From assembly GCF_018122735.1 (NCBI RefSeq), contig NZ_JAGRRD010000001.1, positions 4,116,665 through 4,180,664 on the forward strand: 64,000 nucleotides of DNA, in the 5' to 3' direction. Positions 37,025 to 46,166 of the stretch are shown here, in pieces. Both the position numbers and the translations under genes were made by a program. This DNA is from Azoarcus sp. L1K30 (GTDB taxonomy: Bacteria; Pseudomonadota; Gammaproteobacteria; Burkholderiales; Rhodocyclaceae). Under the pieces are notes generated by a model, which saw only the letters and a program-made list of their open reading frames with translations, did not search any database and was not told the DNA's origin. The stretch's first letter is position 1. Every line of letters begins with the position of its first letter.

Positions 37025-38542
37025 ATGCCGTTGCCCGCCGACCTCGACCGCCTGGATGCTGAGACGCTACGTCGCCTGCTCATCGAGCAGGAGCGCGAAC
37101 TCGTGTGGCGCCAGACCAAGATCGAGCGACTCACGCATGAGCTGGCGCTGCACAAGCGTCATCGCTTCGGCGTGCGTGCCGAGCGCCTGTCGGCCGAGCA
37201 GGTGCAGCTCTTTGAGGAAACCGCCGAGACCGATCTGGCGGCGATGAGCGAAGAGCTCGAGCAACTGCAACCGGACACCGGCAAGAGCCAGGCGCCCAAG
37301 GGCCAGGCCCGGCGCAAGCCGCTGCCGCCCGAGCTACCGCGCACCGAGATCCGTCACGAACCCGATTCGACCACCTGCGCCTGTGGCTGCCAGATGCGCC
37401 GCATCGGCGAGGATGTGGCCGAGAAGCTCGACTACACCCCGGGCCACTTCACCGTCGAGCGCCACATCCGCGGCAAGTGGGCCTGCAGCGCGTGCGAGAC
37501 CCTGGTGCAGGCATCGGTGCCTGCGCACATCATCGACAAGGGCATTCCCACCGCCGGCCTGCTCGCCCAGGTGCTGGTGGCCAAATACCAGGACCATCTG
37601 CCGCTGTACCGCCAGGAAGGCATCTTTGGACGGGCCGGGCTGGCGATCCCGCAATCGACGCTGGCCCAGTGGGTCGGACAGAGCGGTGTGCATCTGCAGC
37701 CGCTGGTCGATGCGCTCAAGGCCGATGTGCTGGCGCACCCCGTGCTGCACGCGGACGAGACGCCGGTGGCGATGCTCGACCCGGGTGCGGGCAAGACGCA
37801 TCGCGCCTACCTGTGGTCCTACAGCGTCGGCGCGTTCGATCCGATCAAGGCGGTGGTTTATGACTTCGCCGAGAGTCGCGCGGGGCGGCACGCCCAGGCG
37901 TTCCTGGGCCAGTGGCGCGGCACGCTGATCTGCGACGACTACGCCGGCTACAAGGCGCTGATCGCCATGGGTGTGCGTGAGGCCGGCTGCATGGCGCACG
38001 CGCGGCGCAAGTTCTTCGATCTCACCGCCCAGGGCCAGAGCCAGATCGCCAGCGAGGCGCTCGAGGCCATTGGCCAACTCTACGGAGTCGAACGCGAAGC
38101 GGCCGAACTCGACATCGATGCCCGGCAGCGCTTACGGGAAGCGAAGGCCCGCCCCATCCTCGAACGCCTGCACGCGTGGCTCCTGCAGCGGCGCACCCAG
38201 GTCCCCAACGGCTCGGGCATCTCCCGCGCCATCGACTACAGCCTCAAGCGCTGGGCCGCGCTCACGCGCTACGTCGACGACGGGCGCGTGCCCATCGACA
38301 ACAACTGGATCGAGAACCAGATCCGGCCAATTGCGATCGGGCGCAAGAACTGGTTGTTCGCGGGTAGCCTGCGGGCGGGCCAGCGTGCCGCTGCAATCAT
38401 GAGCCTGATTCAGTCTGCGCGGCTAAACGGCCACGAGCCCTTTGCGTATCTGAAGGATGTGCTCGAACGGCTGCCGACGCAGCCCTACAGCCGGATCGGG
38501 GAGCTGCTGCCGCATCGATGGCAGCCGAGCCACTGCGCCTGA
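37025..38542 (+). CDS. IS66-family transposase
   Basis: 505 aa, full length. N-terminal coiled coil (LLIEQERELVWRQTKIERLTHELALHKRHRFGVRAERLS), a zinc-finger-like CxC...CSAC region (TTCACGCQMRR, KWACSACETLVQ), and the DDE catalytic core including VLHADETPVAMLDPG, GTLICDDYAGYKAL and the C-terminal NNWIENQIRPIAIGRKNWLFAGS. Intact as protein, but the element lacks its left end, so it should not be self-mobile. Confidence 0.92.
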   Translation: MPLPADLDRLDAETLRRLLIEQERELVWRQTKIERLTHELALHKRHRFGVRAERLSAEQVQLFEETAETDLAAMSEELEQLQPDTGKSQAPKGQARRKPLPPELPRTEIRHEPDSTTCACGCQMRRIGEDVAEKLDYTPGHFTVERHIRGKWACSACETLVQASVPAHIIDKGIPTAGLLAQVLVAKYQDHLPLYRQEGIFGRAGLAIPQSTLAQWVGQSGVHLQPLVDALKADVLAHPVLHADETPVAMLDPGAGKTHRAYLWSYSVGAFDPIKAVVYDFAESRAGRHAQAFLGQWRGTLICDDYAGYKALIAMGVREAGCMAHARRKFFDLTAQGQSQIASEALEAIGQLYGVEREAAELDIDARQRLREAKARPILERLHAWLLQRRTQVPNGSGISRAIDYSLKRWAALTRYVDDGRVPIDNNWIENQIRPIAIGRKNWLFAGSLRAGQRAAAIMSLIQSARLNGHEPFAYLKDVLERLPTQPYSRIGELLPHRWQPSHCA

Positions 38543-38576
38543 GCGAAACGGCAAGACGGGTTCGCCGGGCGCTTAC

Positions 38577-39227
38577 GAGGTACTGAGCGCCAGTCTCAGG
38601 GAAACCATGGAGCTCGCACGTTTCGCGGTGGATGCACTGGGACGCGCGGAGCAGGCGGAAGGCGCGCTCGAACTTACCAGCTATGACCTTGCGATCGTGG
38701 ATATCGGCCTGCCGGGCATGGATGGCCTGACGTTGATCCAGCGACTGCGGCGTCGCGGTTTCGATCTGCCGGTATTGATTCTTACCGCCCGCGACAGCCT
38801 GCAGGACAGGGTCGTCGGGCTCGACACCGGCGCTGATGACTACCTCGTCAAGCCTTTCGAACTCCCCGAACTGCTTGCACGCGTTCGGGCCCTGATCCGG
38901 CGCAGCCGGGCGGCGGCGAGTTCGGTGATTGTTTTCGGGCCGCTGACCCTCGATCTTGCCGCGCATGGCGCCCGTCTCGGCGACGATACGCTGGAGCTGA
39001 CCGGGCGCGAATGGAGTGTGCTGGAGCAGCTGATGCTGATGGCTCCGAAAGTGGTCACCAAGGCCAAGCTCGCGGTGAGCCTCAGCCAGTGGGACCGGGA
39101 GATTACGCCCAATGCGGTAGAGATCTATGTTTCCCGCCTGCGCGCCAAGCTTGCCGGTTGCGGCGTGCATATCCGCACCGTGCGTGGTATCGGCTACCGC
39201 CTCGAAGAGGGGGCTGACGGTGGCTGA
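38577..39227 (+). pseudogene. OmpR/TctD-family response regulator, 5' end lost to IS66
   Basis: Coding similarity begins exactly at the IS66 right end with EVLSASLRETMELARFAVDALG. An intact OmpR-type regulator has about 8-10 residues before this, including the first beta strand and the acidic pocket (L-V-E-D-D). The phosphoacceptor region (LAIVDIGLPGMDG), switch (VLILTARD) and K (YLVKPF) are present, as is a complete winged-helix output domain. A start could be recruited at ATG 38608 or in IS DNA at 38457, but receiver function must be impaired. The kinase gene overlaps its stop by 8 nt. Confidence 0.8.
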
Positions 39228-40614
39228 GCCGCGCGCTCGTAACAGCTTGCGTGGACGTCTGCTCATCCTCCTCGCATTTCCGCTTCTCGGCTTGCTCGCG
39301 CTCAGCGTGGTGGCGGACTACCGGACCGCGCTGCGGCTGGCGAACGAATCTTACGATCGGGGGCTGACGCAGGCCGCCGTGGCGCTCGCATCCCGCCTCG
39401 AACGCGACAAGGACGACGAGAAGATCGAGATCGACCTCCCGCCTGCAGCCGAGGCCATCCTTCGCAGCGATCTCGAGGATAACATCCTCTATGTCGTGCT
39501 CGATGCCGGTGGCGATTTCGTTACCGGAGACCGGAAACTGCTTGGGCTGTCATGGCCAACGGGCAGCAAAGGGCCATCGTTCGCGGATGCACAACTCGAC
39601 GGCGCAGCGCTGCGCCTGGTGCGTTTTCCCTATGCGAGCGAGGTTCTGAAGGCGACCGTCATTGTCGCCGAGACCACGCACAAGAGAGATCGGACGGCTT
39701 CCGGCATTCTCTCCGCGGTGATCTGGCCCAACGTCGTTCTGATTGTCGCCACGCTGCTGCTGGTATTGCTCGTCGTGCGCTTGTCGCTGCGTCCGCTCGA
39801 TGCTCTGGGTGACAAGATCGCTGCACGCGCACCCGACGACCTGAGCCCGATTCCCGACACCGATATCCCGGACGAGGCGCGTCCGCTGGTCAGTGCGCTC
39901 AACCGATTGATGGGCCATCTGGTCGAGGCTGCCCGGGCACAACAGGCCTTTCTGTCGAACGCGGCGCATCAGCTTCGGACGCCACTTGCAGGGCTGCTCG
40001 CCCAGCTCGATCTGGCTGCGCGTACCTTGCCCGAGGATGCACGTCCCCGCGTCGAGCGCATTCAGGCGGTAACGCGACGACTTTCTCACCTGACGCACCA
40101 GATGTTGTCCCTTGCGCGCTCGTCACCAGAGGCCGGATCGGCGCTGGACAAGGATTTCTGCGCCGTCGACCTGGCTGTTCTGCTGGAGGATAGTGCCTCG
40201 GAATTTCTCGATGCCGCGGTGGACAAGGCAATCGATCTCGGCTTCGAGACAGCGCCGACGATGATCGAAGGGTCCGACTGGCTGTTGCGCGAACTGATCG
40301 CCAACCTGATCGACAACGCGATCACCTACACACAGCGTGGTGGGCACGTGACGGCCCGCTGCGGGATCGACGCCGACGGCAGCGGTTGGCTCGAGCTTGA
40401 GGACGACGGACCAGGCATCCCGGTGTCCGAGCGAGCGCAGGTTTTCGAGCGCTTCTACAGGCTTGGTGGTGGCAGTGCCGACGGCGCCGGGCTGGGGCTG
40501 TCCATTGTGCGTGAGGTTGCGCTGCGGCACCACGCAAGGGTGGGGGTCAGCGAAGGCGAAGGCGGGCGCGGCCTGCGCATCCGAGTGACATTTCCTCGGA
40601 CACCGTTTGCATAG
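39220..40614 (+). CDS. TctE-like sensor histidine kinase
   Basis: 464 aa from GTG 39220, overlapping the regulator stop. TM1 about 13-33, a periplasmic sensor domain of the 2CSK_N type (DRGLTQAAVALASRLERD...ILYVVLDAGGDFVTGD), TM2 about 165-187, HAMP, H-box SNAAHQLRTPLAGLLAQ, N-box ELIANLIDNAITYT, G1 ELEDDGPGIP, F-box and G2 GAGLGLSIVREV. All catalytic boxes are intact, but the partner is truncated. TctD/TctE systems often control tricarboxylate transport; the neighbouring cytochrome genes are another possible target. Confidence 0.9.
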   Translation: MAEPRARNSLRGRLLILLAFPLLGLLALSVVADYRTALRLANESYDRGLTQAAVALASRLERDKDDEKIEIDLPPAAEAILRSDLEDNILYVVLDAGGDFVTGDRKLLGLSWPTGSKGPSFADAQLDGAALRLVRFPYASEVLKATVIVAETTHKRDRTASGILSAVIWPNVVLIVATLLLVLLVVRLSLRPLDALGDKIAARAPDDLSPIPDTDIPDEARPLVSALNRLMGHLVEAARAQQAFLSNAAHQLRTPLAGLLAQLDLAARTLPEDARPRVERIQAVTRRLSHLTHQMLSLARSSPEAGSALDKDFCAVDLAVLLEDSASEFLDAAVDKAIDLGFETAPTMIEGSDWLLRELIANLIDNAITYTQRGGHVTARCGIDADGSGWLELEDDGPGIPVSERAQVFERFYRLGGGSADGAGLGLSIVREVALRHHARVGVSEGEGGRGLRIRVTFPRTPFA

Positions 40615-40690
40615 CACGTTCGCGCTGTCAGGGAATTGAAGGGAAACCCGCCTTAGGGTGAGCGCACTTCTTCACAGTGAGTCGCTTGCC

Positions 40691-41305
40691 ATGCACCCGT
40701 CCGCACAAAGTCATCGCGTGTTGCACACGCCGGTCGAGCGCCACCACCGCGCAACAATTGCACTGCATTGGGCGACGGCGAGCCTGATTCTGGGCGCCGT
40801 TGCGCTGATCCTTGTCCGCGACCTCGTCGATACGAAGGCCCTGCGCGCCTTGCTGCTGGAAGGTCATCGCGGCTTCGGTGTGCTGGTTCTGATCGCGGCG
40901 ACTGCACGCCTTGTGCAGCGGGCGCGCCGTCTGCCGCGTCCGTCCGAGGCGGACATGCCGGCCCTGTTTCGGCGCGCGGCGAGCGCGACACATGCGATGC
41001 TCTATGGCTTGCTGCTTGCCGTTCCGGTATTGGGCTGGGCGCTCTCCTGCGCACGAGGCCAGGCAGTGTACGTTTTCGGTCTTGGTCCACTGCCCACGCT
41101 GCTGGCACGTAGCGCTGACCTCGCCGACACGCTGGCCGATTGCCACGGCTGGGCGGCCTGGTCCCTGCTTGCCCTCGTCGGCATTCATGCGTTTGCCGCC
41201 ATGTGGCACCACTTCGTGCGCCGCGATCCGGTGCTGCTGAGGATGCTGCCCTCACTATTTGCCACCCGCCTGCAGGCGCGCCGCGATGCTGACGCGGCGA
41301 TCTGA
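40691..41305 (+). CDS. Cytochrome b561 family protein
   Basis: 204 aa from ATG 40691 (a GTG at 40658 would add 11 residues). Four membrane helices with haem-ligand histidines in the expected places: HHRATIALHWATA (TM1), LLEGHRGFGVLVL (TM2), ATHAMLYGLLLAVPVLGW (TM3), HGWAAWSLLALVGIHAFAAMWHHFV (TM4). Such proteins pass electrons between the quinone pool and periplasmic carriers. 36 bp before the Cyc2-like gene, suggesting a shared electron route. Confidence 0.85.
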   Translation: MHPSAQSHRVLHTPVERHHRATIALHWATASLILGAVALILVRDLVDTKALRALLLEGHRGFGVLVLIAATARLVQRARRLPRPSEADMPALFRRAASATHAMLYGLLLAVPVLGWALSCARGQAVYVFGLGPLPTLLARSADLADTLADCHGWAAWSLLALVGIHAFAAMWHHFVRRDPVLLRMLPSLFATRLQARRDADAAI

Positions 41306-41341
41306 TTTTCCCGCTTCCTGACTTGCCCGAAAAGGTTCCTC

Positions 41342-42724
41342 ATGACGTCTCGACTCAAACCGCTGTTTTCATTGCCGCGCGCAACGTTCCGCGCTGGTGC
41401 ATTCCTTGTCGCCACGCTCACCGCCTTCGGCGCCGGCATGCAGTCTGCCTATGCGCTACCGAGCTTTGCGCGCCAGACCGGGCAGGATTGCGCGGCCTGC
41501 CATGTGGGCGCCTATGGCCCCCAGCTGACGCCCTACGGCGTGCGCTTCAAGATTGGCGGGTACACTGACACCGACGGAAAACCGGACAAACTGGCCGTGT
41601 CGGCGATGATGGTTGCCGCGGTGACCCATACCGGCAAGGAGCAGGCGGACCCGCCGACGGCGCATACACATCGCAACAACAACGTTACCATCGATGAGGC
41701 CTCGCTGTTCTTGGCAGGGCGCCTCGCGGACAACGTGGGGGCATTCGTGCAGGCCACCTACGATGGCGTCGAGCAGAGCAGCGCCCTCGACCATGCCGAC
41801 GTGCGCGTCGTGCATTCGATGGAGGTGGCGGGTAAGGACACCGTGTTCGGCATCTCGGCCAACAACAACCCCGGCGTGCAGGATCCCTTCAATACCATGC
41901 CGGTATGGGGCTTCCCCTATACCGGGCCTGCGGTGGGCTTCGGTGGCGGTGATGCAACCACCTTGATCAACGGCGGACTCGAGCATCGGGTCATGGGTGC
42001 ATCGGCCTACGCGTTCTGGGATAACTCGCTGTACGCGGAGCTCGGCACCTACCGTTCGTTGTCGCCATCCGTGCAGAGCCGGACCGGGCAGGGTCGGGCC
42101 GATGACATGGGGCGCCTTGGTGGCGGCACCTCGTATTGGCGTCTGGCGTGGATGCAAGACTGGAAAAAGCAGGCTTTCACTGCCGGCCTCTTTGGTCTGA
42201 GTGCGAGCATCCAGCCGGACCGCCTGAGCAGCGGCCCGACGAACAAGTATCGCGATGTCGGTGTCGATGCCTCATATCAGTTCCTCGGGACGCGCAAGCA
42301 TATCGGCACGATCTACACCAGTTACATTCGCGAGCGTCAGACCCGTGGCGATCTGTTTGCAAACGGCGACGCCGACAAGCTCAAAGGCAATCTGAACGAG
42401 TTCCGCATCAACGCTTCGTACTACTACGATCAGACCTGGGGCGTGAGCATGGGCCGCTTTGCGACGCGCGGTAACCGCGACGCCACGCTCTATGGTGACG
42501 GCTACGCAAACGGGTCGCCGGATACTTCGGGCACGGTACTGCAGGCGGACTGGACGCCGCTGGGCAAGGAAGACTCGTGGGGTGCGCCGTGGGCGAACCT
42601 GCGCCTGGGCCTGCAATACACGATGTTCGACAAATTCAACGGCGCGCGCCGCAACTACGACGGCAGTGGTCGTGACGCGAAGGACAACAACACCCTGTTC
42701 CTGTTTGCCTGGACTTCGTTCTGA
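41342..42724 (+). CDS. Cyc2-like fused cytochrome c-porin (outer membrane)
   Basis: 460 aa. A signal peptide (to about residue 38) is followed by LPSFARQTGQDCAACHVGAYGPQLTPYGVRFKIGGY: a single haem site C-A-A-C-H at residues 50-54 in the exact context of Cyc2 fused cytochrome-porins. The remaining ~390 residues alternate as outer-membrane beta strands and end in the aromatic W-T-S-F typical of barrels. Length equals Cyc2. Cyc2 oxidises Fe(II) at the cell surface in iron oxidisers; the wider family is common in betaproteobacteria without proof of that function. A cytochrome c gene follows and cytochrome b561 precedes. Confidence 0.82.
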   Translation: MTSRLKPLFSLPRATFRAGAFLVATLTAFGAGMQSAYALPSFARQTGQDCAACHVGAYGPQLTPYGVRFKIGGYTDTDGKPDKLAVSAMMVAAVTHTGKEQADPPTAHTHRNNNVTIDEASLFLAGRLADNVGAFVQATYDGVEQSSALDHADVRVVHSMEVAGKDTVFGISANNNPGVQDPFNTMPVWGFPYTGPAVGFGGGDATTLINGGLEHRVMGASAYAFWDNSLYAELGTYRSLSPSVQSRTGQGRADDMGRLGGGTSYWRLAWMQDWKKQAFTAGLFGLSASIQPDRLSSGPTNKYRDVGVDASYQFLGTRKHIGTIYTSYIRERQTRGDLFANGDADKLKGNLNEFRINASYYYDQTWGVSMGRFATRGNRDATLYGDGYANGSPDTSGTVLQADWTPLGKEDSWGAPWANLRLGLQYTMFDKFNGARRNYDGSGRDAKDNNTLFLFAWTSF

Positions 42725-42738
42725 ACCGGATGCCGCAC

Positions 42739-43134
42739 ATGAAGACGACCCGACTCAAGATCATCGCCGCCGTCGGCTGGATCTGCATCCTGAGCCTGAC
42801 CTGCGGCGCGCTGCCCGCGCGGGCAGGCGGAAAGGTGCAGAACGGAGAGGACGTATTCGCGCAGGAGTGCGCCGAATGCCACAGCGTCAGGGAAGGGAAG
42901 AACAAGAAGGGGCCCTCCCTGTTCGCCGTGCTCAACCGCAAGGCGGCCAGCATCAAGGACTTTTCCTACTCCGACAGCCTGGCGCAGTCCGGGCTGGTCT
43001 GGAGCGAAGCTGCGCTCGACGCTTACATCGCCAATCCACGCAAGTCCGTGCCGGGAGGCAAGATGAAATACGACGGGCTGTCGGATGCAAGCGGACGAGC
43101 GGACCTGATCGCCTACCTTGCGAGCTTGAAGTGA
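42739..43134 (+). CDS. Small class I cytochrome c
   Basis: 131 aa from ATG 42739 (ATG 42730 is also possible). Signal peptide ending ALPARA, haem site CAECH (ECAECHSVREGKNKKGPSLFAV), and a likely axial Met in PGGKMKYDGL. This is the mitochondrial/c2-type fold. Directly after the Cyc2-like gene, it is a natural periplasmic acceptor for electrons coming through the porin-cytochrome. Confidence 0.9.
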   Translation: MKTTRLKIIAAVGWICILSLTCGALPARAGGKVQNGEDVFAQECAECHSVREGKNKKGPSLFAVLNRKAASIKDFSYSDSLAQSGLVWSEAALDAYIANPRKSVPGGKMKYDGLSDASGRADLIAYLASLK

Positions 43135-43680
43135 AGTGTGAAGCGCGCATGCGCCATCGTGTCCCCGCTGATCGCTTTCATAAGCGGTCCTGGATTTCTG
43201 GCGACACCTGATCCTTTCCGAGTGCGCGTGCCCCCGCTCGGGCGATCGTGTCCGTCCTGAACGCTGACCGTCATGCACCCAATCGGCGTTCGTTACCCTT
43301 GACCTGGCCCCCTGCCCCCCTGTTGCGCCGGATGGAGGGTCTGGGCCGAATTTGGCAGGACCACGGTGTTCGCGAGTGAGCGAGGGGGCTTCGTTGCCTT
43401 GCGCTTCCCTCTCTCGGCACAGATCCACATTTCATGCGGATTCGTCGAAAGGCAGGTACGTGTCCGACATCGCACACACGTTCGCAAGCGTGAGTTGAAA
43501 CGCATATAATGCGCGCTACAAACCTAGAGCACGATTGAGCGGGCGCCCACTCTGACGCGGCAAGCGTCGTACTTTCAGTGACATAAGATATCGAAGCGGT
43601 AGCGTACATGCGCCTGCTGTCTGGAGTGGCGTGCCCGCTTCGCGTTCGAGCCCACTTCCTATATTTCACGCGCTCTTCAG
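43135..43680. other. Intergenic region upstream of the polysaccharide cluster
   Basis: 545 bp without a supported gene. It contains a sigma-70-like promoter (see 43481-43510). Composition drops in GC from left to right, marking the border of the less GC-rich glycosyltransferase cluster. Confidence 0.55.
43481..43510 (+). promoter_or_regulatory. Sigma-70-like promoter for the glycosyltransferase operon
   Basis: A perfect TATAAT -10 (43505-43510) with TTCGCA 18 bp upstream (43481-43486) as -35. The leader to ATG 43681 would be about 165 nt. The -10 is flanked by GCGC repeats that form a small palindrome. Confidence 0.45.
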
Positions 43681-45282
43681 ATGACAGCTTGGCGACCGTG
43701 GCTCATCCTTCTGACTGTCTGCACGCTCGGTGTTTTTCTGCGCTTTCAGCAGATTTCAATTCAATGGCTAATTGATGACGAGTGGCACGCCGTTCACAAG
43801 GTGATTGCAAGTGACGGCTATCTCTCCATCCTGACCAGCTTTGGTCATACCGACTACAGCATCCCGCTGACACTGTATGACAGGCTGCTGGCTGACACGA
43901 TCGGTCTGTCTGAACTTCGAATGCGCATGCCGATGTTGCTGGCAGGCAGTCTGTTTCTCGTCCTGTCGATTCTTTGGGTGAAGGCTAGGTTCGGTCATTC
44001 AATCGCCATCTGCTTTGGCTTCCTGGTCGCCACCTCCCCAATGCTGGTCAATTTCAGTCGCAACGCCCGACCTTACATGATCACCTTGCTGCTGGGGGCG
44101 ATCGCAATCTGGGCTCTGGCCCGGTGGACACGCGACAGTCGGCGATGGCCGTGTGCCTTGATCTATCTGTTATGCGCCTGGATGGCCTCGTATCTCCATC
44201 TGATAATGGCGCCATTCGTTCTGACCCCTTTGCTTCTGTCTGCACTGACATCAAGCACCAAAGGCGCCGGACCCTCAATTGGCCGTGTCGCGGCAGTCTG
44301 CGGCGTGATTGGTGTCTGTATGGCGCTGACCATCCTCCCTCCGTTGTTGTTCGATTGGTCGTCGATGGCTGACAAGACGGGCGCAGATCTTCCGAACATG
44401 GCGACACTGATTGGCGTCTGGTATGGATGGCTCGGCAGTGGGTCGAGCATCACGGTCGGTATCTGTATCGTATTGGCCGCAATCGGATATCAGCCACTGA
44501 AAAGTAACGCTGCACTGGAGTTTGCAATGTGGTTGAGTGGTCTGGCCGGAATCGTGCTGGTCGTTCTGGTCATGCGTCCCGCCTGGGTTCAAACACCGCT
44601 CACCTTCGGCCGATATTTGCTTCCCGTCCTGCCTTTGCTTCTGTTGTTGGTCGCGGCAGGTGCGAGCCGGATTGGAGAGCGACTTCCTCCGCTGGGGAAA
44701 ACCGCCTTTCTTGCAGCCCTTGCAGTCTCAATTTTTCCAGGGACGCTCTATCGCGGCCTGCTCGACAGGCCAAACAATTTCACCCTGCATTCCTACTATC
44801 AGTTCGACTACCGGGAACATCTGAATCCTGTTCGCGGCATGTTTGCGCCATTCGCGACCCCTTCTGCATTCTGGAGTCGCTTTCGTGATGCAGATGCGGA
44901 AAAATATATCATTGCAATTGGTGGAATCGCTGGGTTTGAGTCCTTTTATAATCTTCAATTGCTATACCAGCCCGTCCACAAGCAGCGTCTTCTGAATCTT
45001 CAGACCTCGGGCGCATGTGGCGAGCAGCGCTTGGGGGAAGCGTTTCCGAGTCAGGGTGTTTACCTGCGGAATGCCGTATCACTTGCGGTCGATGGCGATC
45101 TCGATGCAAAGAACGTCGATTGGGTCGTGATCGATGTGCGCCAGGGAAGTGCAGCGCACCTTGTCGGTCTCCAGCAATCTTCTTGGCGCGAGCCACAATG
45201 CGTCAGCTATCTAAGGAAACGATTTGGTGCTCCCGAGTATGCAGATGACGAATTGATCGCTTTTCGTATTTCAGACAGGTGA
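43681..45282 (+). CDS. GT-C type membrane glycosyltransferase (GT39/ArnT-like)
   Basis: 533 aa with roughly 10-11 membrane helices. The first periplasmic loop carries the GT-C acidic pair (WLIDDEWHAVHKV), the usual catalytic site of lipid-linked sugar transferases. A C-terminal periplasmic domain of ~150 residues follows the last helix. With the GT2 and GtrA-like genes downstream this resembles a gtr glucosylation cassette, where this gene would place the sugar on the surface polymer. The acceptor is unknown. Confidence 0.8.
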   Translation: MTAWRPWLILLTVCTLGVFLRFQQISIQWLIDDEWHAVHKVIASDGYLSILTSFGHTDYSIPLTLYDRLLADTIGLSELRMRMPMLLAGSLFLVLSILWVKARFGHSIAICFGFLVATSPMLVNFSRNARPYMITLLLGAIAIWALARWTRDSRRWPCALIYLLCAWMASYLHLIMAPFVLTPLLLSALTSSTKGAGPSIGRVAAVCGVIGVCMALTILPPLLFDWSSMADKTGADLPNMATLIGVWYGWLGSGSSITVGICIVLAAIGYQPLKSNAALEFAMWLSGLAGIVLVVLVMRPAWVQTPLTFGRYLLPVLPLLLLLVAAGASRIGERLPPLGKTAFLAALAVSIFPGTLYRGLLDRPNNFTLHSYYQFDYREHLNPVRGMFAPFATPSAFWSRFRDADAEKYIIAIGGIAGFESFYNLQLLYQPVHKQRLLNLQTSGACGEQRLGEAFPSQGVYLRNAVSLAVDGDLDAKNVDWVVIDVRQGSAAHLVGLQQSSWREPQCVSYLRKRFGAPEYADDELIAFRISDR

Positions 45283-45300
45283 AATTGGGGAGTTCAGCGG

Positions 45301-46047
45301 ATGATCAATGGTAGGACCGTGATGGTTGTCATGCCTGCTTACCGGGCAGGGCGGACGCTGCTCGCAACCTGGAACGCCATCCCACACGACGTCGTTGATC
45401 ATGTATTGCTGGTGGACGACGCCAGCGACGATGATACCGTGTCGACAGCGCTGGAATTGGGCATTCGAGTCAAGCTGCACACCCGAAACATCGGCTACGG
45501 TGGTAACCAGAAGACCTGCTATCGCGATGCGCTGGAGCAGGGGGCAGATATCATCGTGATGTTGCATCCGGACTATCAATATGAGCCTCGCCTGATCTCT
45601 GCGATGGCCGGCATGATTTCCTCCGGCGTGTATGACATGGTGCTTGGCTCTCGTGTCCTCGGCGGGGGCGCTCTGAAGGGCGGGATGCCCCTGTGGAAAT
45701 ACATTGCCAACCGGTGTCTTACCGCCTTTGAGAACATCCTGCTTGGCGCAAAATTGTCTGAATATCATACCGGGTACCGAGCCTACTCGCGGCAGTTGCT
45801 TGCCGAAATTGACTGGGAAAATAACTCGAATGACTTTCAGTTTGATAATGAGCTGTTGGCTCAGGTCATTCTTGGCGGATATCGCTTGGGGGAGATCTCC
45901 GTGCCAACGAAGTATTTCAAGGACGCGAGCTCAATCAATTTCATTCGATCGGTTCGCTATGGCATCGCCGTTCTCGGTGTGTCTGTTCTTGGTCTGGCCT
46001 TTCGCTCGGGATTGTATCGGCACAGGCTGTTCTGTCGCGTGAAGTGA
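45301..46047 (+). CDS. GT2 glycosyltransferase (dolichol/polyprenyl-phosphate sugar synthase type)
   Basis: 248 aa. GT-A fold with VMVVMPAYRAGRTLLATW, LLVDDASDDDT, the nucleotide-sugar DxD-like MLHPDYQYEP, SRVLGGGALKGGMPLWKYIANR and HTGYRAYSR. This matches the DPG/GtrB-like family that charges undecaprenyl phosphate with a sugar from a nucleotide donor. The C-terminus is only weakly hydrophobic. It lies 18 bp after the GT-C gene. Confidence 0.87.
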   Translation: MINGRTVMVVMPAYRAGRTLLATWNAIPHDVVDHVLLVDDASDDDTVSTALELGIRVKLHTRNIGYGGNQKTCYRDALEQGADIIVMLHPDYQYEPRLISAMAGMISSGVYDMVLGSRVLGGGALKGGMPLWKYIANRCLTAFENILLGAKLSEYHTGYRAYSRQLLAEIDWENNSNDFQFDNELLAQVILGGYRLGEISVPTKYFKDASSINFIRSVRYGIAVLGVSVLGLAFRSGLYRHRLFCRVK

Positions 46048-46166
46048 TTGGCAGGCCCTGTTGTTTGGATTGAAATGGCAATCAGGAGTAGAGAAAAATT
46101 CAACCCGTCTCAGCAACGATAGCGGATTGGGCTCGCAGCTTTACGCTTCATGCCGTAACGGGAGTT

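Larger units (their letters stand above)
36672..38576 (+). mobile_element. IS66-family element, left end missing
   Basis: Contains the 3' part of tnpB, the complete transposase and the right terminus. The right end reads ...GGGCGCTTAC (to 38576), the complement of the IS66-typical GTAAGCGCCC tip. No matching left tip, tnpA, or tnpB start occurs upstream, so the left ~600 bp are deleted. The right end abuts response-regulator coding sequence. Confidence 0.85.

Noticed and set aside
38457-38607. Chimeric N-terminus joining IS66 transposase DNA to the response regulator
   Set aside because: The frame is open, but the added residues are Cys/Arg/Ser-rich and out of frame with the transposase; it is an accidental read-through, not a domain.
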